Source: Pyropia yezoensis (lineage: Eukaryota; Rhodophyta; Bangiophyceae; Bangiales; Bangiaceae). From it: a DNA stretch of 64,000 bases. Shown piece after piece: positions 21,786-32,400 of this stretch (the first letter of the stretch is position 1; every line of letters begins with the position of its first letter). The position numbers were made by a program, and so were the translations under genes. The notes beneath the pieces were generated by a model, which was not told the origin of the DNA, ran no database searches, and saw only the letters and a program-made list of their open reading frames with translations. The DNA lies in NCBI GenBank assembly GCA_009829735.1, contig CM020620.1:16279186-16343185 (forward strand), in the 5' to 3' direction.

Positions 21786-23237
21786 ATGGGCACGCAACGG
21801 GGGTGGACGAGTGAGGAGCTGGAGGTGCTCTGCAAGGAGTTTTTGGCTGTGAGCAACGACCCCATCAAGGGGACCGACCAGAGGAGCGCTGAGTTATGGG
21901 CGGCAGTGTCAGAGGCGTACGACGAGGCGGTGCTGGGAAATGCGGACTATGTGGCGCGGACGGTGAGCGCGGTGAAGAAGGTGATGGACAAGGCCAAGAA
22001 GGGGGTAAGCGCATTTGCATCCCCCTGGCTGGCTGTGCAGCGGATGGACCTGACTGGCAACCCGGACGAGGCGGCGATGATTTTGGGGGCCCCTGCCCAC
22101 AGCACGGGCCAGCCCGTCTATGCAGCGATCCAGGCCCACCAGCGTCGTATTGACGGGACAGCCACCGCGGCGGACAAGCGCAAACACTACCACCTGGAGA
22201 AGTGGGTGCCATGCTGGAGGGTGATGCGGGGGTACGACGAGTGGAGTGGGGCGGCTGGGGCATTTTCTTGTGGCCTCTCCGGTGGTGAGGGCAGCGACAG
22301 TGACAGCGACGACGACGACGACTCTGCAGATGTCGGGGACAGCGGCAGTGGATCTGGACGCGGTGCAGGTGCTGCAAGCGCAAGTGCCGGCGGTGTCACT
22401 GTAGGTGCTGGTGGTGCTGCGGGAACTGGAGCTGCGGGTGGTGCGGTGGGTGCTGGACGGGCAACTGGGGCTGGCAAGTCCCCGCGCGCCGGCCGCCCAT
22501 TTGAGCGCCGCCCCATGGGCACTAAGGCGGCCAAGCGGCAAAAAGCTGAGGAGCTGATCATGTCTAGGGAGATGAAGGCCAGCACGGCCGCTCTTGAGGC
22601 TATTGCCAACGCCTCCAAGGAGCGGTCCTCTATTCTACTTTTCAACCTACCTGAGATGCGGTTTACTGAGGAGGCGAAGATGTTCCGCCAGGCCAAGGCC
22701 CGCGCTGCACTGGCCGCCGCTGGAGTCACTATGGACAAAAGCGCTCCTCCGGCTGTTGCTGCAGCTACCCCTGCAGGACCGACAGTGTATGAGATCGAAG
22801 ACGACGAGTGGGAGCAGCCACCCCCGCCACCTCCCCAGGTCCCGCCCGTTTGGGAGTCACGCCCACGGTCGGGGGCCCCTGCTGATGAAGCTGCTGTACC
22901 TGATGGACCTGATCCGGCCGCATCTGCGGCCACAGAAGCTGTTGAACCCGTCGCCTCAGAGGCCTTCCCACCCTCTGCAACTGATGGACCTGCTGCGGCC
23001 CTGCCACAGCCCTCTGCACCCCCGACACCTGCGGTTGTGCCGCTGAAGCGGACGCGTGGCACCGAGTCTCAGCGGCGCAAAGCCGCCACAGCCGAGAAGC
23101 GCCTCAATCGCGCGCTTATCACCACCGTGCCCCTCTCTGAGGACGAACCCGACGACCCTCCTTTCTCTCGCCCCCCGCCACAATTGCAGGACATGTCCTC
23201 CGGGTCATCCGCCAGCAGCGACTCCCACTGCACCTAG
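21786..23237 (+). CDS. Myb/SANT-like protein, PIF/Harbinger ORF1 type
   Basis: 483 residues, chosen from the first Met at the domain start. Residues ~4-115 form a Myb/SANT (trihelix)-like domain: W-T-S-E-E-L-E-V-L, then a DYVARTVSAVKKVM helix and a YHLEKWVPCWRVMRGYDEW segment. Residues ~170-190 are Ser/Asp repeats, then a Gly/Ala-rich linker, then the RPMGTKAAKRQKAEE motif seen in NAM-associated C-terminal domains, followed by a helix (REMKASTAALEAIANASKER). PIF/Harbinger transposons encode such a protein beside the transposase, where it helps nuclear import and DNA binding. A Harbinger transposase lies convergently at 23924-25486, which supports the pairing. No stop or frameshift disturbs the frame. 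Confidence 0.8.
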   Translation: MGTQRGWTSEELEVLCKEFLAVSNDPIKGTDQRSAELWAAVSEAYDEAVLGNADYVARTVSAVKKVMDKAKKGVSAFASPWLAVQRMDLTGNPDEAAMILGAPAHSTGQPVYAAIQAHQRRIDGTATAADKRKHYHLEKWVPCWRVMRGYDEWSGAAGAFSCGLSGGEGSDSDSDDDDDSADVGDSGSGSGRGAGAASASAGGVTVGAGGAAGTGAAGGAVGAGRATGAGKSPRAGRPFERRPMGTKAAKRQKAEELIMSREMKASTAALEAIANASKERSSILLFNLPEMRFTEEAKMFRQAKARAALAAAGVTMDKSAPPAVAAATPAGPTVYEIEDDEWEQPPPPPPQVPPVWESRPRSGAPADEAAVPDGPDPAASAATEAVEPVASEAFPPSATDGPAAALPQPSAPPTPAVVPLKRTRGTESQRRKAATAEKRLNRALITTVPLSEDEPDDPPFSRPPPQLQDMSSGSSASSDSHCT

Positions 23238-23367
23238 CGTGCACTTTGTTGTGTTCTTTTGCTTTGTTTTGGATCTTTGTGACGACTATGTACTTGCTGT
23301 TCCTGGTGGACCTGTGATACGAGTGGCTGCCATTGGACCTGTTGTAGCTTGAGTAGTGGCAGCGCAT

Positions 23368-24008
23368 GAGCAAAGGTTTTTTTTTGCCCCATTCGGCAGG
23401 GGCTTTTTTTTTTTCCTACCTACCTTGTCCCTTTGTCTTGTCAGCCCTATAAGCCGTCCTCACCTCAAAGGAGTCGCTTGTGCCCACATGCGGGTCCGAC
23501 TGAGAGGGGCACGGTGTCCGCCACAACGTACGTGGAAGGGAGTTGGGGGGAGTCACTTGGTGTGGGTGGGGGGGGGGAAGTGGCGGCACGTGCCGTGGCC
23601 GGCTTGAGAGACCACGTGAGTGTCTGATGGCGTGCCGAGGTGTGAGGCGTGTGACCGGGAGAGTAGCAGAGTCCTATGAAGGGGCGGAGGGATTATCCTG
23701 ATGACCACCACGCGCGAAGGGGGCGGCAGTGCCTGCTGTACGACCAGCCGCTCAGCGATCGCGCTACAAAATGACTTGGGGACTACCACCGACTGTTGGT
23801 CCATCTCCTTCCGCTCTTTTTTGGCACTGGCCGCCCTACACTCACGTGTATCCTTAAGTAGGGCCGCGGTTTCTATCGTGGCGCACTGTTTTATTGATGC
23901 TGGCGCTCTCTTGTACTTTTGTACTATGCTGCCCAAGCTCTGCGGTACGGCGAAGTGTTCCAAGGAAAAAAAAAACCCTGCCCAACGGGGAAAAAAAAAC
24001 CTTTGCTC
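23368..24008. mobile_element. 641 bp MITE-like element with ~45 bp terminal inverted repeats
   Basis: The left arm at 23368-23416 (gagcaaagg, T9, gcccc...ggcagggg, T-run, cc) and the right arm at 23964-24008 are inverted copies, differing mainly in homopolymer length and a few bases. No clear target duplication is seen. The element lies between the convergent Myb-like and transposase genes. The right arm encodes the last residues of the transposase frame (KGFFFPVGQGFFFPW), so the insertion has replaced or extended that C-terminus. Interior 23417-23963 has no supportable gene. Confidence 0.65.
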
Positions 24009-25486
24009 TTGTACCATGTCCAGCTGAGCCATAAAACTCGAAGGTAGTGCTCCAGAAGTGCTGCGCGCTCCTTGAAGATGTCGGCCGCCAGGTCATTGCG
24101 CAAAGCCACGTGCGCGGTCTGGTTCCGCACCTCCCTCCACGCCTGCGCAGCCCGCGAAAAAGAGTCCACAGGCAGCTGCCCAAGTGGCTGAACAGCGGGG
24201 GGAGGGTGTGCCAGAGGGGGGAGCCCCCCGTCAGCCCCACCGCCGGGTGCCCCAACCCCAGCAGCAGCACTACCGGCGCCCCCCATCCCCGCCCCCCCCC
24301 CCGCAGCTCTCATGCGCGCTCGCCGGCGAGACAAGTACCCGCCGCGACGTACCTCCGTAACCATGTTGTGCAAAATGGCCACGGCCTTGGCGACGACCGC
24401 GATCCGCGCGACTGTCGCATAGCGCGCAGAATGAAGGGCAACATGCCAGCGTGCGGTCAAAACAGCATACAGCCTCTCCACGACCTTCCTCAGCGCCTCC
24501 CGCAAACGGTTAAAGATCCGCTTCTTCTTCGTGTCTGGGTTGGCATACGCCTGCACAAAAAAAGCATAGTTGGGATAGCTCTTGTCAGTGAGGTTGTGCA
24601 GCAGCGTGCGAGTGACTCCATTGGCGGTAAAGGGCCGTTCCCGTTGCGGCCACAAACCCGCCGTGATGTCGTGGTACAGCGGCGACTGCTGCATAACGTT
24701 GATGGCGTTCATACTGCCGGGGCAACCAACAAAAAGATGCCAGATGTACAGGTCCTCGTCGCAAACAGTCTCCATAACGATAGATCTGCGCCCCTTGCGG
24801 TTCTGAAAGGACCCCTGGATGCCCTTCGGGCACGCCCGCCACTCCCAATGCGAGCAGTCAAGCGATCCAATACAGCCTGGTACGCCCCGCTCCGCGCTCC
24901 GCTTCAGAAAGATCGTCAGCTTCTCCGCGTTCGGCTGCCGCAAATAGTTTGGCCCAAAGATATCCACAATGTAATACACCAGGTCACGCACAGCATTATC
25001 CACCGTCGAGCGAGAAATGCGGCAATATTCGTCCGGACGATCAGTTGACTCCCCATACGCGAGCACCCGAAAAGCGGCGACCAGCTTCTGCAGCGGGTGC
25101 GCGCGCGGTCGGCCAGTAGCATCAATAGTTTGTATAAACCCAGGCTGGTCCTTCACAGCCTGGTATACACGCACAAACACACTCCGCGGCACCCGAAAGC
25201 GACGCTCAAAGTCATCTTCGTCGTACACCGGCGGGTTTCCAGATACCCCAAAGTAATCGATTAGAATCCCACGCAACCCCCTCCCAAAGTTGCGCTGCCT
25301 TTTAGGCCGACGCGCCACGACACGCCCACGAAAGAGACGGATGCCGCCAACGAGGGCACCACGCTTGCGCACCCACCAGTGGTGCAGAACAGTCATATGT
25401 GCAGCAACAGCTTCTGCCACGTCCATGTCCTCCGAGTCAGCCAGCACAGCCTCAACGTCCAGGGCCAGCGGCTCCTGCTCGGCCAT
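23924..25486 (-). CDS. PIF/Harbinger (HARBI1/ALP1-like) transposase with altered catalytic residue
   Basis: 520 residues without introns. The DDE_Tnp_4 core is clear: a RVPRSVFVRVY helix and ISRSTVDNAV helix-turn-helix-like part, RGVPGCIGSLDCSHWEWRAC with first catalytic Asp210, SIVMETVCDEDLYIWHLFVG, CPGSMNAINVMQQSPL, and VVERLYAVLTARW with Glu337. In active family members the second catalytic Asp lies in N-D-x-N-V; here the codon is GCC, giving Ala261. The fold is otherwise intact and open, so this is either a recently inactivated or a domesticated copy. Residues ~395-445 are Gly/Ala-rich. The last ~25 residues come from an inserted inverted repeat. Its partner is the convergent Myb-like gene at 21786-23237. 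Terminal repeats of the parent Harbinger were not found. Confidence 0.85.
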   Translation of the reverse strand: MAEQEPLALDVEAVLADSEDMDVAEAVAAHMTVLHHWWVRKRGALVGGIRLFRGRVVARRPKRQRNFGRGLRGILIDYFGVSGNPPVYDEDDFERRFRVPRSVFVRVYQAVKDQPGFIQTIDATGRPRAHPLQKLVAAFRVLAYGESTDRPDEYCRISRSTVDNAVRDLVYYIVDIFGPNYLRQPNAEKLTIFLKRSAERGVPGCIGSLDCSHWEWRACPKGIQGSFQNRKGRRSIVMETVCDEDLYIWHLFVGCPGSMNAINVMQQSPLYHDITAGLWPQRERPFTANGVTRTLLHNLTDKSYPNYAFFVQAYANPDTKKKRIFNRLREALRKVVERLYAVLTARWHVALHSARYATVARIAVVAKAVAILHNMVTEVRRGGYLSRRRARMRAAGGGAGMGGAGSAAAGVGAPGGGADGGLPPLAHPPPAVQPLGQLPVDSFSRAAQAWREVRNQTAHVALRNDLAADIFKERAALLEHYLRVLWLSWTWYKSKGFFFPVGQGFFFPWNTSPYRRAWAA

Positions 25487-26580
25487 GATGCGTGGGTGGG
25501 AAAAAAGTGGCGCGGGAGAGAGACGGTCGCGACGACGGTGGCGGTTGAGGGGAAGGTGGTTACGTCGACAGACTCCACAATCAGTGTCTGCTGCACCCCG
25601 CCCGCGACCCGGTCCGCTCGACCAATAAAAAAATTGTCACCCGCGCTCCCCATGGTGGCGTCTCGCAGTCCCCCCCCCCCCTCCCGCCAACTGTATGCCT
25701 CACGGCCAACCAGAACACGTCGTGTCCCCAGCCCGACGGGGAGGGGGCCAGCACGCAACCGACCGCCCCACAATATCGGCGCCCCTCGTGGGCGCCCTGC
25801 CCTCCACGCGAGCGGCCCTGCAGCAGCGGGCAGCGGAGTGGCCTCCTGGAGACGGGTTACGGGGGCTGCCTGCCTAACGCGGTCGACCCAGCGGCCTCAC
25901 GACACCTGGCACACCGCATCCCCCCCCTTCCACGTACTCTGCAGGAGCCAGATCCGCCAGCGATCGAGTAGCGGTCGTCATCGATCGTGCCGCGCTAGAA
26001 TGACAGTGCAAGAATTGCCTGTGCGATCACGATCGGACACGTTGTCGAGCCCCAACCAGCGTGCGAGAATGGGGAATGGGGATGGGGTCACCCCATTTCC
26101 GACAAGAATGGGGTATCCCCATTCCCATTCCCCAACCGTGCCCCAACCAGGCACGAAAACCGGGAGGAGTTACTTAAAATGGGTTGTGTCGAATCCGATC
26201 CGGGAACATCGAGATGGGGTCGTTCACACCACTATGTGACCCTTTGCAATACTTGCAAGCTCCAGAACAGAGATTTGATGCCGTTTCAAGCCGTTTTAAC
26301 GTCACCATATTGCGAATGGGATTCACGACGGTAGCTGTGCTCTAATGGGACAGAACTGGGACAACTGCACTGTGTCTAACTAAAATCGGTTCATCCCACG
26401 TAAGTGCGGATTGTACAGTAAACTGCGCACGTGCAAGCTCGATCAAGTGCCGCATCTTCCCTCCGCATGGGAGCGGGACCGGCAAGAAAAACAACGCAGA
26501 TGCAAGTTCAGTCCTTTCCTGCCCCCCTCCCCCTCTTGACACACATCACGGTGCCGTCTCTTACCCTTCGTGGTCCCGTA
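25487..26580. other. Intergenic region with a foldback
   Basis: No gene recognised. A 67 bp foldback lies at 26067-26133, and a direct repeat of the word at 19500 lies at 25960-25979. The block drops in GC after 26150. Confidence 0.55.
26067..26133. repeat. Foldback of ggggaatgggg units
   Basis: Left arm 26067-26094 (gaatggggaatggggat...gtcacccc) and right arm 26106-26133 (ggggtatccccattcccattcccc) are near-complementary. Each arm itself holds a smaller palindrome (ggggtcacccc, ggggtatcccc). Confidence 0.65.
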
Positions 26581-29295
26581 TCACTCTCCCCGGGGGGACC
26601 AACCTCGGTAGGGCGCCATTGCCACAAGCACCCCCTGGAGATGCACATTGCCTGGCGCGGCCGCCATCGCCGTCGCGACGTCAGCCGCCATGCGGGACAG
26701 CTCGCCCGCCACCGCCAGCCGCACTCCCCGCTCGTGGGCGGCCGCCGGAGCCGCCACTCTGGCTGTGTCTGCCGGCGCCTCCTCCCCAGCCGCTGCGGCC
26801 GCCAGCCGCGCCACCCATCGCGCCACCGCTTCAGCCACAAACGCACCGCTTCGGCTCTTGCCGGCGTCGGCGTCGTCGGCGTCGCGCAGGGCAGACCAGC
26901 CGTCTCCGACGAGCGTCTGCGTGATGGACGACAGCAAGGTGGCCACAGTCAGGCGCCGCCCCGCGTCCAACACCACCCCCTCATCCGCCCAAGGGGAGCT
27001 CGCCAGCCGTCCCAATCGAAGCGGGTGCGTGAGGCTATCCAGCATCTGTTCCCGCGTGGCATGAAGAGACTCGGCCACCCGCATTGGCCACCGGTCCACA
27101 CACCCAACGGGGTAGCGGCGGCACTCTTCGGTCTCTTCCGACAGGGCGGGGGCCCACGCAGCCGCAGTCGACGCAGACAGCAGGCCCTTCACGGGGTGCA
27201 TGTGGGCCAGCACCCAGTTGAGCGCGGCGCCCTGCATCGCGCTGTCAATGGGAGTCCAGGCGGGGCGCCGGCCGCCGCGACGGCGGTCCGTCGTCAGGCC
27301 ACCCACTACGCTCGTGGCACCGATCAAGTTACGCCCTGTCGTCTGTAGCATCAGGGACACGTCAGCGCCCGCCTCAGCAGCCGAATAGTGGCGCGACGCG
27401 GCAGCGGCAGCCAGCAGCCGCCGCACCCGCTCCTGAACCGGCCGCACGGCCAGGTCCCACGCTGCCAGGGGGTCGTCGCTGAGGTCCCAGCGGATAGCCA
27501 GCGCATCAAACCCTACATCCCCGTCAGATGCCACGGCGAGTCCTTCCGCCGCGATGGCTTCGGCAAGCGAGTTCAGTGCTCCCGCCGACGATAAGGAGCG
27601 GTCATATCCGTAGCGGATAGCCGCCTTATCGTAGATGCCGACCACGGGAGAGGCAAAGTAGCGCTGCGGGTGGGCCTGGCTGCTTGGCAGCAACAGCAGC
27701 CGCGGAGGATAGTCCATCACGCTCGCGCTGAGGCCGAAAGACTCAACGTACGACCCGTTCACCAAAGCCGCCCAAGGGACGGTAGCGCTGGCCTTAAAGT
27801 GATGTCTCAGCCCGAGGGCATGACCCAACTCATGGGAAGAGAAGCTGGCGAGGATCTGCGCGACATACTCCTCCGAAGTGATGCGTGTGAAGTGGCCCGA
27901 AATTGAACTGGCCGGTCCCCGCGCCACCGCATCAAGAGTACTCCTACTGCTGCGCGGCAAACGCGGCAACGGGTCATCGGACAGCCACTGGCGGTGGACA
28001 GCAGCCACGAGCCTCGGCAAGTCATCATGGACGACAACCGTTGCCCACAGAATCTCCCCCGTCCGCGGATCGTAGACTGATGGCGCGCTGGCCGACGGTC
28101 TCTCCTGTGGCACGAAGGAGATGACCAGGAAACGTGCATCGTCAGCTGCATAATCTGCAGGCCAGTCGCTGTCGGTGGGCAGGTGAACGCGCAGGACCGT
28201 GTCCGCGCGGACGTCAAAGCCAGCCGCCCCAAAAGCGGCGTTCCACATGAGCACCCCCGCCCGCAAGGCGGCCCAGTTGGCGCGCGGCACCGACGGGTCC
28301 ACGTACCAGTCCAGGTGTCCTCCCCGACGCGACAGGTCCCACCGTGCAATGTGCGCCCCGGCGGTGGGGTTGTCCTCGGTGTAGGCGTCGGCTACGGCAA
28401 AAGGCGCGGCGAAGAAGCCGATACGCTCATCCAGCGGACGTGTCCGCATGGGCCGGTCCGGCAGCCCAAATATGGTCACCGTCACACGCGCCCCGAAGAT
28501 GCCCTCGGGCGACAGGGTAGTGGCGTTTCCCAGCTCCACCGACACCGCCACTCGCAACGTGATGTGCTCCGGCGCCGAGGCGCCACCGACAAAGCGGGTC
28601 GTAACGGGGCGATTGGTCTCGTGGAGGGCCGTGAAAAATCCCGCCGCCACCCAGGGCCCCGCATCAATGACCAGCAGCCCCGCCGGGGACCGCCGGTAGG
28701 GAAAGGTCGCCAAGCCGCTCACGGAGAGGCCGGCGGTGGTCTCACGGCCCTCGGGGGAGCCTGGCTGCGCGGATTGTACATTAAGCGGCGGTCGGTACAG
28801 CTCGAGGGAGTCGGGGGCCACGTCGCTCTTCCGAAACGCAAAGGCGGAGGGGTCAAACGACTTTGCTGGCGAGTGACGTGTCGCTGTTTCTCCGTCCGAC
28901 GTGCTGTACTGTTCCGACACGACAAAAGGCTTGGTGAGGCGGTCGACGGGGACCCCCAGCAGTACCCTTCCCGTGGCAAGACCAGTGCCCACCCAGAGGG
29001 TAAACAGCCCATCATGGCGCGTGAAGAATTCCTCTGTCGGCAAAGGCGGGCGCTCCACTTCATACGCCTTTTGGAGGATGGAGTCCCAGCCTTCGGACCC
29101 CGCGCTACCCGACGCGTTGTGGGCGGCCTGCCGCGACACCACGGGCATGCGGGCGTGCTGACCACTTGCGAAACGCGGCATAAGGGTGACCAGGGGGTGT
29201 GCGGCCAGCACGAGGCAGGCGCAAACAAGCCCCACCATGAGCGGTCGCGCAGCAACGCGCGGGCCAGCAAGGGGCGTGCGAAGGAAGAGGTCCAT
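26581..29295 (-). CDS. EcxA-like zinc-dependent metalloprotease (DUF5117/DUF4953 type), membrane-anchored or secreted
   Basis: 904 residues, no intron. A hydrophobic segment at residues ~15-40 looks like a signal peptide or anchor. The catalytic part matches bacterial EcxA-type metalloproteases: WYVDPSVPRANW, GVLMWNAAFGAAGF, FLVISFVPQE, SVYDPRTGEILWATVVVHDD, then the zinc site HELGHALGLRH (His488, Glu489, His492, His498), the Met-turn SVMDY, and YDKAAIRYGYD. The C-terminal ~250 residues carry the Ala-rich helical part typical of the family. Length fits the bacterial family (about 800-900). An HExxHxxGxxH site also occurs in M8 leishmanolysins and matrixins, but the flanking motifs favour the EcxA group. 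Bacterial-type sequence, intronless structure and a eukaryotic setting suggest past horizontal transfer (inference). The active site looks intact. Confidence 0.82.
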   Translation of the reverse strand: MDLFLRTPLAGPRVAARPLMVGLVCACLVLAAHPLVTLMPRFASGQHARMPVVSRQAAHNASGSAGSEGWDSILQKAYEVERPPLPTEEFFTRHDGLFTLWVGTGLATGRVLLGVPVDRLTKPFVVSEQYSTSDGETATRHSPAKSFDPSAFAFRKSDVAPDSLELYRPPLNVQSAQPGSPEGRETTAGLSVSGLATFPYRRSPAGLLVIDAGPWVAAGFFTALHETNRPVTTRFVGGASAPEHITLRVAVSVELGNATTLSPEGIFGARVTVTIFGLPDRPMRTRPLDERIGFFAAPFAVADAYTEDNPTAGAHIARWDLSRRGGHLDWYVDPSVPRANWAALRAGVLMWNAAFGAAGFDVRADTVLRVHLPTDSDWPADYAADDARFLVISFVPQERPSASAPSVYDPRTGEILWATVVVHDDLPRLVAAVHRQWLSDDPLPRLPRSSRSTLDAVARGPASSISGHFTRITSEEYVAQILASFSSHELGHALGLRHHFKASATVPWAALVNGSYVESFGLSASVMDYPPRLLLLPSSQAHPQRYFASPVVGIYDKAAIRYGYDRSLSSAGALNSLAEAIAAEGLAVASDGDVGFDALAIRWDLSDDPLAAWDLAVRPVQERVRRLLAAAAASRHYSAAEAGADVSLMLQTTGRNLIGATSVVGGLTTDRRRGGRRPAWTPIDSAMQGAALNWVLAHMHPVKGLLSASTAAAWAPALSEETEECRRYPVGCVDRWPMRVAESLHATREQMLDSLTHPLRLGRLASSPWADEGVVLDAGRRLTVATLLSSITQTLVGDGWSALRDADDADAGKSRSGAFVAEAVARWVARLAAAAAGEEAPADTARVAAPAAAHERGVRLAVAGELSRMAADVATAMAAAPGNVHLQGVLVAMAPYRGWSPRGE

Positions 29296-29436
29296 GCGTC
29301 CAGAAGGGGATGGTGGGGGGCGGACGGGGGGAGAGTACGCGGGCGCGCAGGCGTCTCACGCGCAGCGACTAGCCCAGAAGACGACTAGCTACCGTCATGC
29401 GAGGAGAATGCACCCACCAGCACTGCGCTGGGCGCT

Positions 29437-29445
29437 CCTTTTATC
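29437..29445 (-). promoter_or_regulatory. TATA-like box upstream of the metalloprotease gene
   Basis: On the minus strand the sequence reads gataaaagg in otherwise GC-rich DNA, about 140 bp before the ATG at 29295. Position and sequence fit a core promoter TATA element with a 5' untranslated region of about 110 bp. Confidence 0.45.
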
Positions 29446-32400
29446 CCGCCCCGGACGCGGGGGCACCTCGGCGCAGGTGGCCATCGACGGGGGCCTGAAA
29501 CCAACGGGGAGTGTACCACTCGTGTGCAAGCGGGAAAAGCCTCCCAAAGGGAGGCGTGACGGCGAGGAGCGAGATTGACCAGCGTATTGATGCTGAAATC
29601 ACACCCCCGCCGCGGACGCTCGAGGTGTAGGCGCAGTGAGGATGCCAACAAGGGATACCCCGCACGAGGCGGTCGCCAAGCTGGAGCCGTGGCTCGCGAG
29701 TGCCTCTGGACGCGCCGAAAAAGAGAGGTACAGCGAAGGGACCCATCCAATCGATTGTGGCGGAACTGCCAGCACCAGAAAACATCCACAACAGACATCC
29801 CGCTTCACCCGCTGGAACAGCCAGCGTGCCATTTGTCGGCGGGGGAGTGGATAGGGGGGGCGGGACGGGAGAGTGGAAGTCGCGGAAGGTGGGCCGTGCG
29901 AATGACAATGCGCCGCGCAAGGTGTTCCTTCGCAAAACACAGTTGAGTCGCACCTGTTGTGGCACACTCAATCACCGCCATACGTTGCGCGCTCGAATCG
30001 GCGCTCTGAGCTACGTGCCGGGCGGCGGCGGCTTCGGCGCCCCCTCGGCGCCCTACCTCCCCCCCCCCGTTTCTCTTCCTTACAGCACAGCCTGCCGACG
30101 CCCTCATCACCACTCCGCTGAAGCGCGGCGGGGGCAGCGAGGATGACCGCTACATCCCCAGTCGGCCAGGAGGCCAAACGAAGACGAACCGCCGTCCGCG
30201 GCCGCGCTGCTACTGCCGCAAGACAAGGCAGTGTCCCACCCGCGGCCGAGTCCCCACCATGGCGCCGTAGCGAAGGGCAGCGGTATCGAAGAATCCCACA
30301 GAGGGGGGTAGGGGCTGAAGCAATCATTGCGGCGGCGGCTGTGGTGGTGTTGGCGGAGAAGGGGGTGACGCTACGGCAGCGGCAGTGGGGACGGCGTCCT
30401 CACAGTGCCCGGCACCTCCATCCACAAGGGCGTCCACCAAACGAGAGTCGAGGGAAGGGCCGAATAAACAGACGCCACCCACCCCCCAGTGCTCGCGCCA
30501 CCACGGAGAATGAAGAGCCGGCGTCGATGGCCGCTTTTCGAAGCGGCCATCGACGCTGGCTCTTCACGCAACCGTGACGACGCGGCCGCCAAAATTGGCG
30601 GCCCCGTCGTCCAGCGCGCTCGCAACCGCGTCGGTGCGGAGCTTCACGCGCCGCGACTGGTGAGGATAGAGAGGCATTGGAGACGAATTCCGAGCTACCG
30701 CCGCCAACGTCCCTCCCGTAAGAGGTCAGACAGGCTTGTGAGTCACGCCCTTGTATTGGCATGTCACGTTCTATGTGATCGCATAAAGTGGTTTACGTCA
30801 CAACTAACGACCGTGGTCAGAAGCAAAAGCGACTGTTTACATCCCAGAAATATACGTTGATCAATTTTTAATCAATTAACCAGGGATTGTTAACTATTTT
30901 AACGACTCTTGGTGGACGGGTTTACCAACCGTGTTCACGACGCCCGAGTAGAGAAGGGCGTCATCCGAGGCGTGTTTTTACGCCTAATGTACGACTAAGC
31001 CGGAATAAGGACATTGCTATTCATCCCTTTTTGGCAGAAGAAGGTGTTCGTCCTCGTGCGAAGCCGCGCAGTGGGGTTTCAATCGTGTTTTTTATTAACC
31101 TGGAATCAGGCTGACGTATCCGCTCTTCTTCCTTTGTTCTTGATCGCATTCGACCCTTCCTCTCTGCAGAAATCGTGTTTGATATGTGCCACATGGCATT
31201 ACTTTCATTCTTTCATGAACGAGAAAAAATGCCCGGTGGAACATCTGCTCCAGCTGCCAGGAGTTTTCTTCTTACATGAAAAGTTCATCCTCACAAAGTG
31301 TTTAACACGAGAAATAAATGTTGCTGGGAGAGAACAATGACCTGCACTGGTCAAAGTTGTTTCTTCTGCCGCCTATTCCTGAGTCGGGGGGCGAGCTCAC
31401 GCGTAGGAGGGTTTATTCTGCCGAATTATCAGTTGATGCATGACGCTGTGTGCCATGTGAACATGAAGAAAAATCCAAGTCTAGTTTAAACGCACATGTG
31501 AATGTTCAATATCCACACAAACATTTCGTTAAGATTTGCAGGTAGCTCGTATTCGATCAGTCCTGGTCTACTGGGAGACCACCGTGAAAGACGAGCTCGA
31601 AACAGACTTTGGCAAAAGCTGTATGACGCGGATTTGAGGCAGCGGCCTTTCACGCCCACCTCGTCCCTGTCCTGTATCTCCTGCTTCCGTTAGAAGGTGG
31701 GGACGGCCCCTGCAGCATCAGTTTGCTCATGCATCGACCAGAAAACAACCTGAGGAATCGTAATTTGCGGCGCTTGGACTCCATTCCAGAGAGCCACCGG
31801 GCGATCTTCAAAGGCGTGCTTTGGCGCTGGAGTAGGTCACTGTGGCACCCGCCAACAGCAGCTGGAAGGCCTTCTCATCGTGAACTTGAGTTACAGGTCA
31901 GGCTGGGATACTTAATTCGCACGTTTTCCCACGTGAGGCAGTTGTGACGATCGCAAGTCTCTGTGCTGCAGGTTGGGACGGTTTGTCCCCTTTCACGAGG
32001 ATCCCCGTACCACCTCGGCTTAGGGCCTTCTGGCAGTGTCTGAATCGACAACGCAAACGCCCCTGCTTTTGCCCGCTGCTTCTTCTACGATGTAATCTCG
32101 CATTCACGGTCAGCTGTTCGTTCGGAGCGTTCTTGAAGAGCTGGACAGTTGGTGACGTCTCAAATTTTGTTGACCTGCTGAGAAACTAAAAAAAAAAAAG
32201 GCGCATGACGATACAAGAATCATTCTCTTTTAGCTCAGTTGTACCGAGATAGCCTGCATTGGCAAATGTGCATTGCAAAGTCGCCTGATCCCGGATCAGA
32301 TTCGCGTACGAATGTCATCAGAGCTGTCTAGCGTCGCTCTGTCGAGAAGCTGCGCACTGAGAACCGTGACTCGCGCCCGACATGCAGACCTGCGCTCCAC

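Noticed and set aside
26581..29295. Leishmanolysin (M8) identity for the metalloprotease
   Set aside because: The HExxHxxGxxH site fits, but the flanking motifs match the EcxA/DUF4953 group instead.
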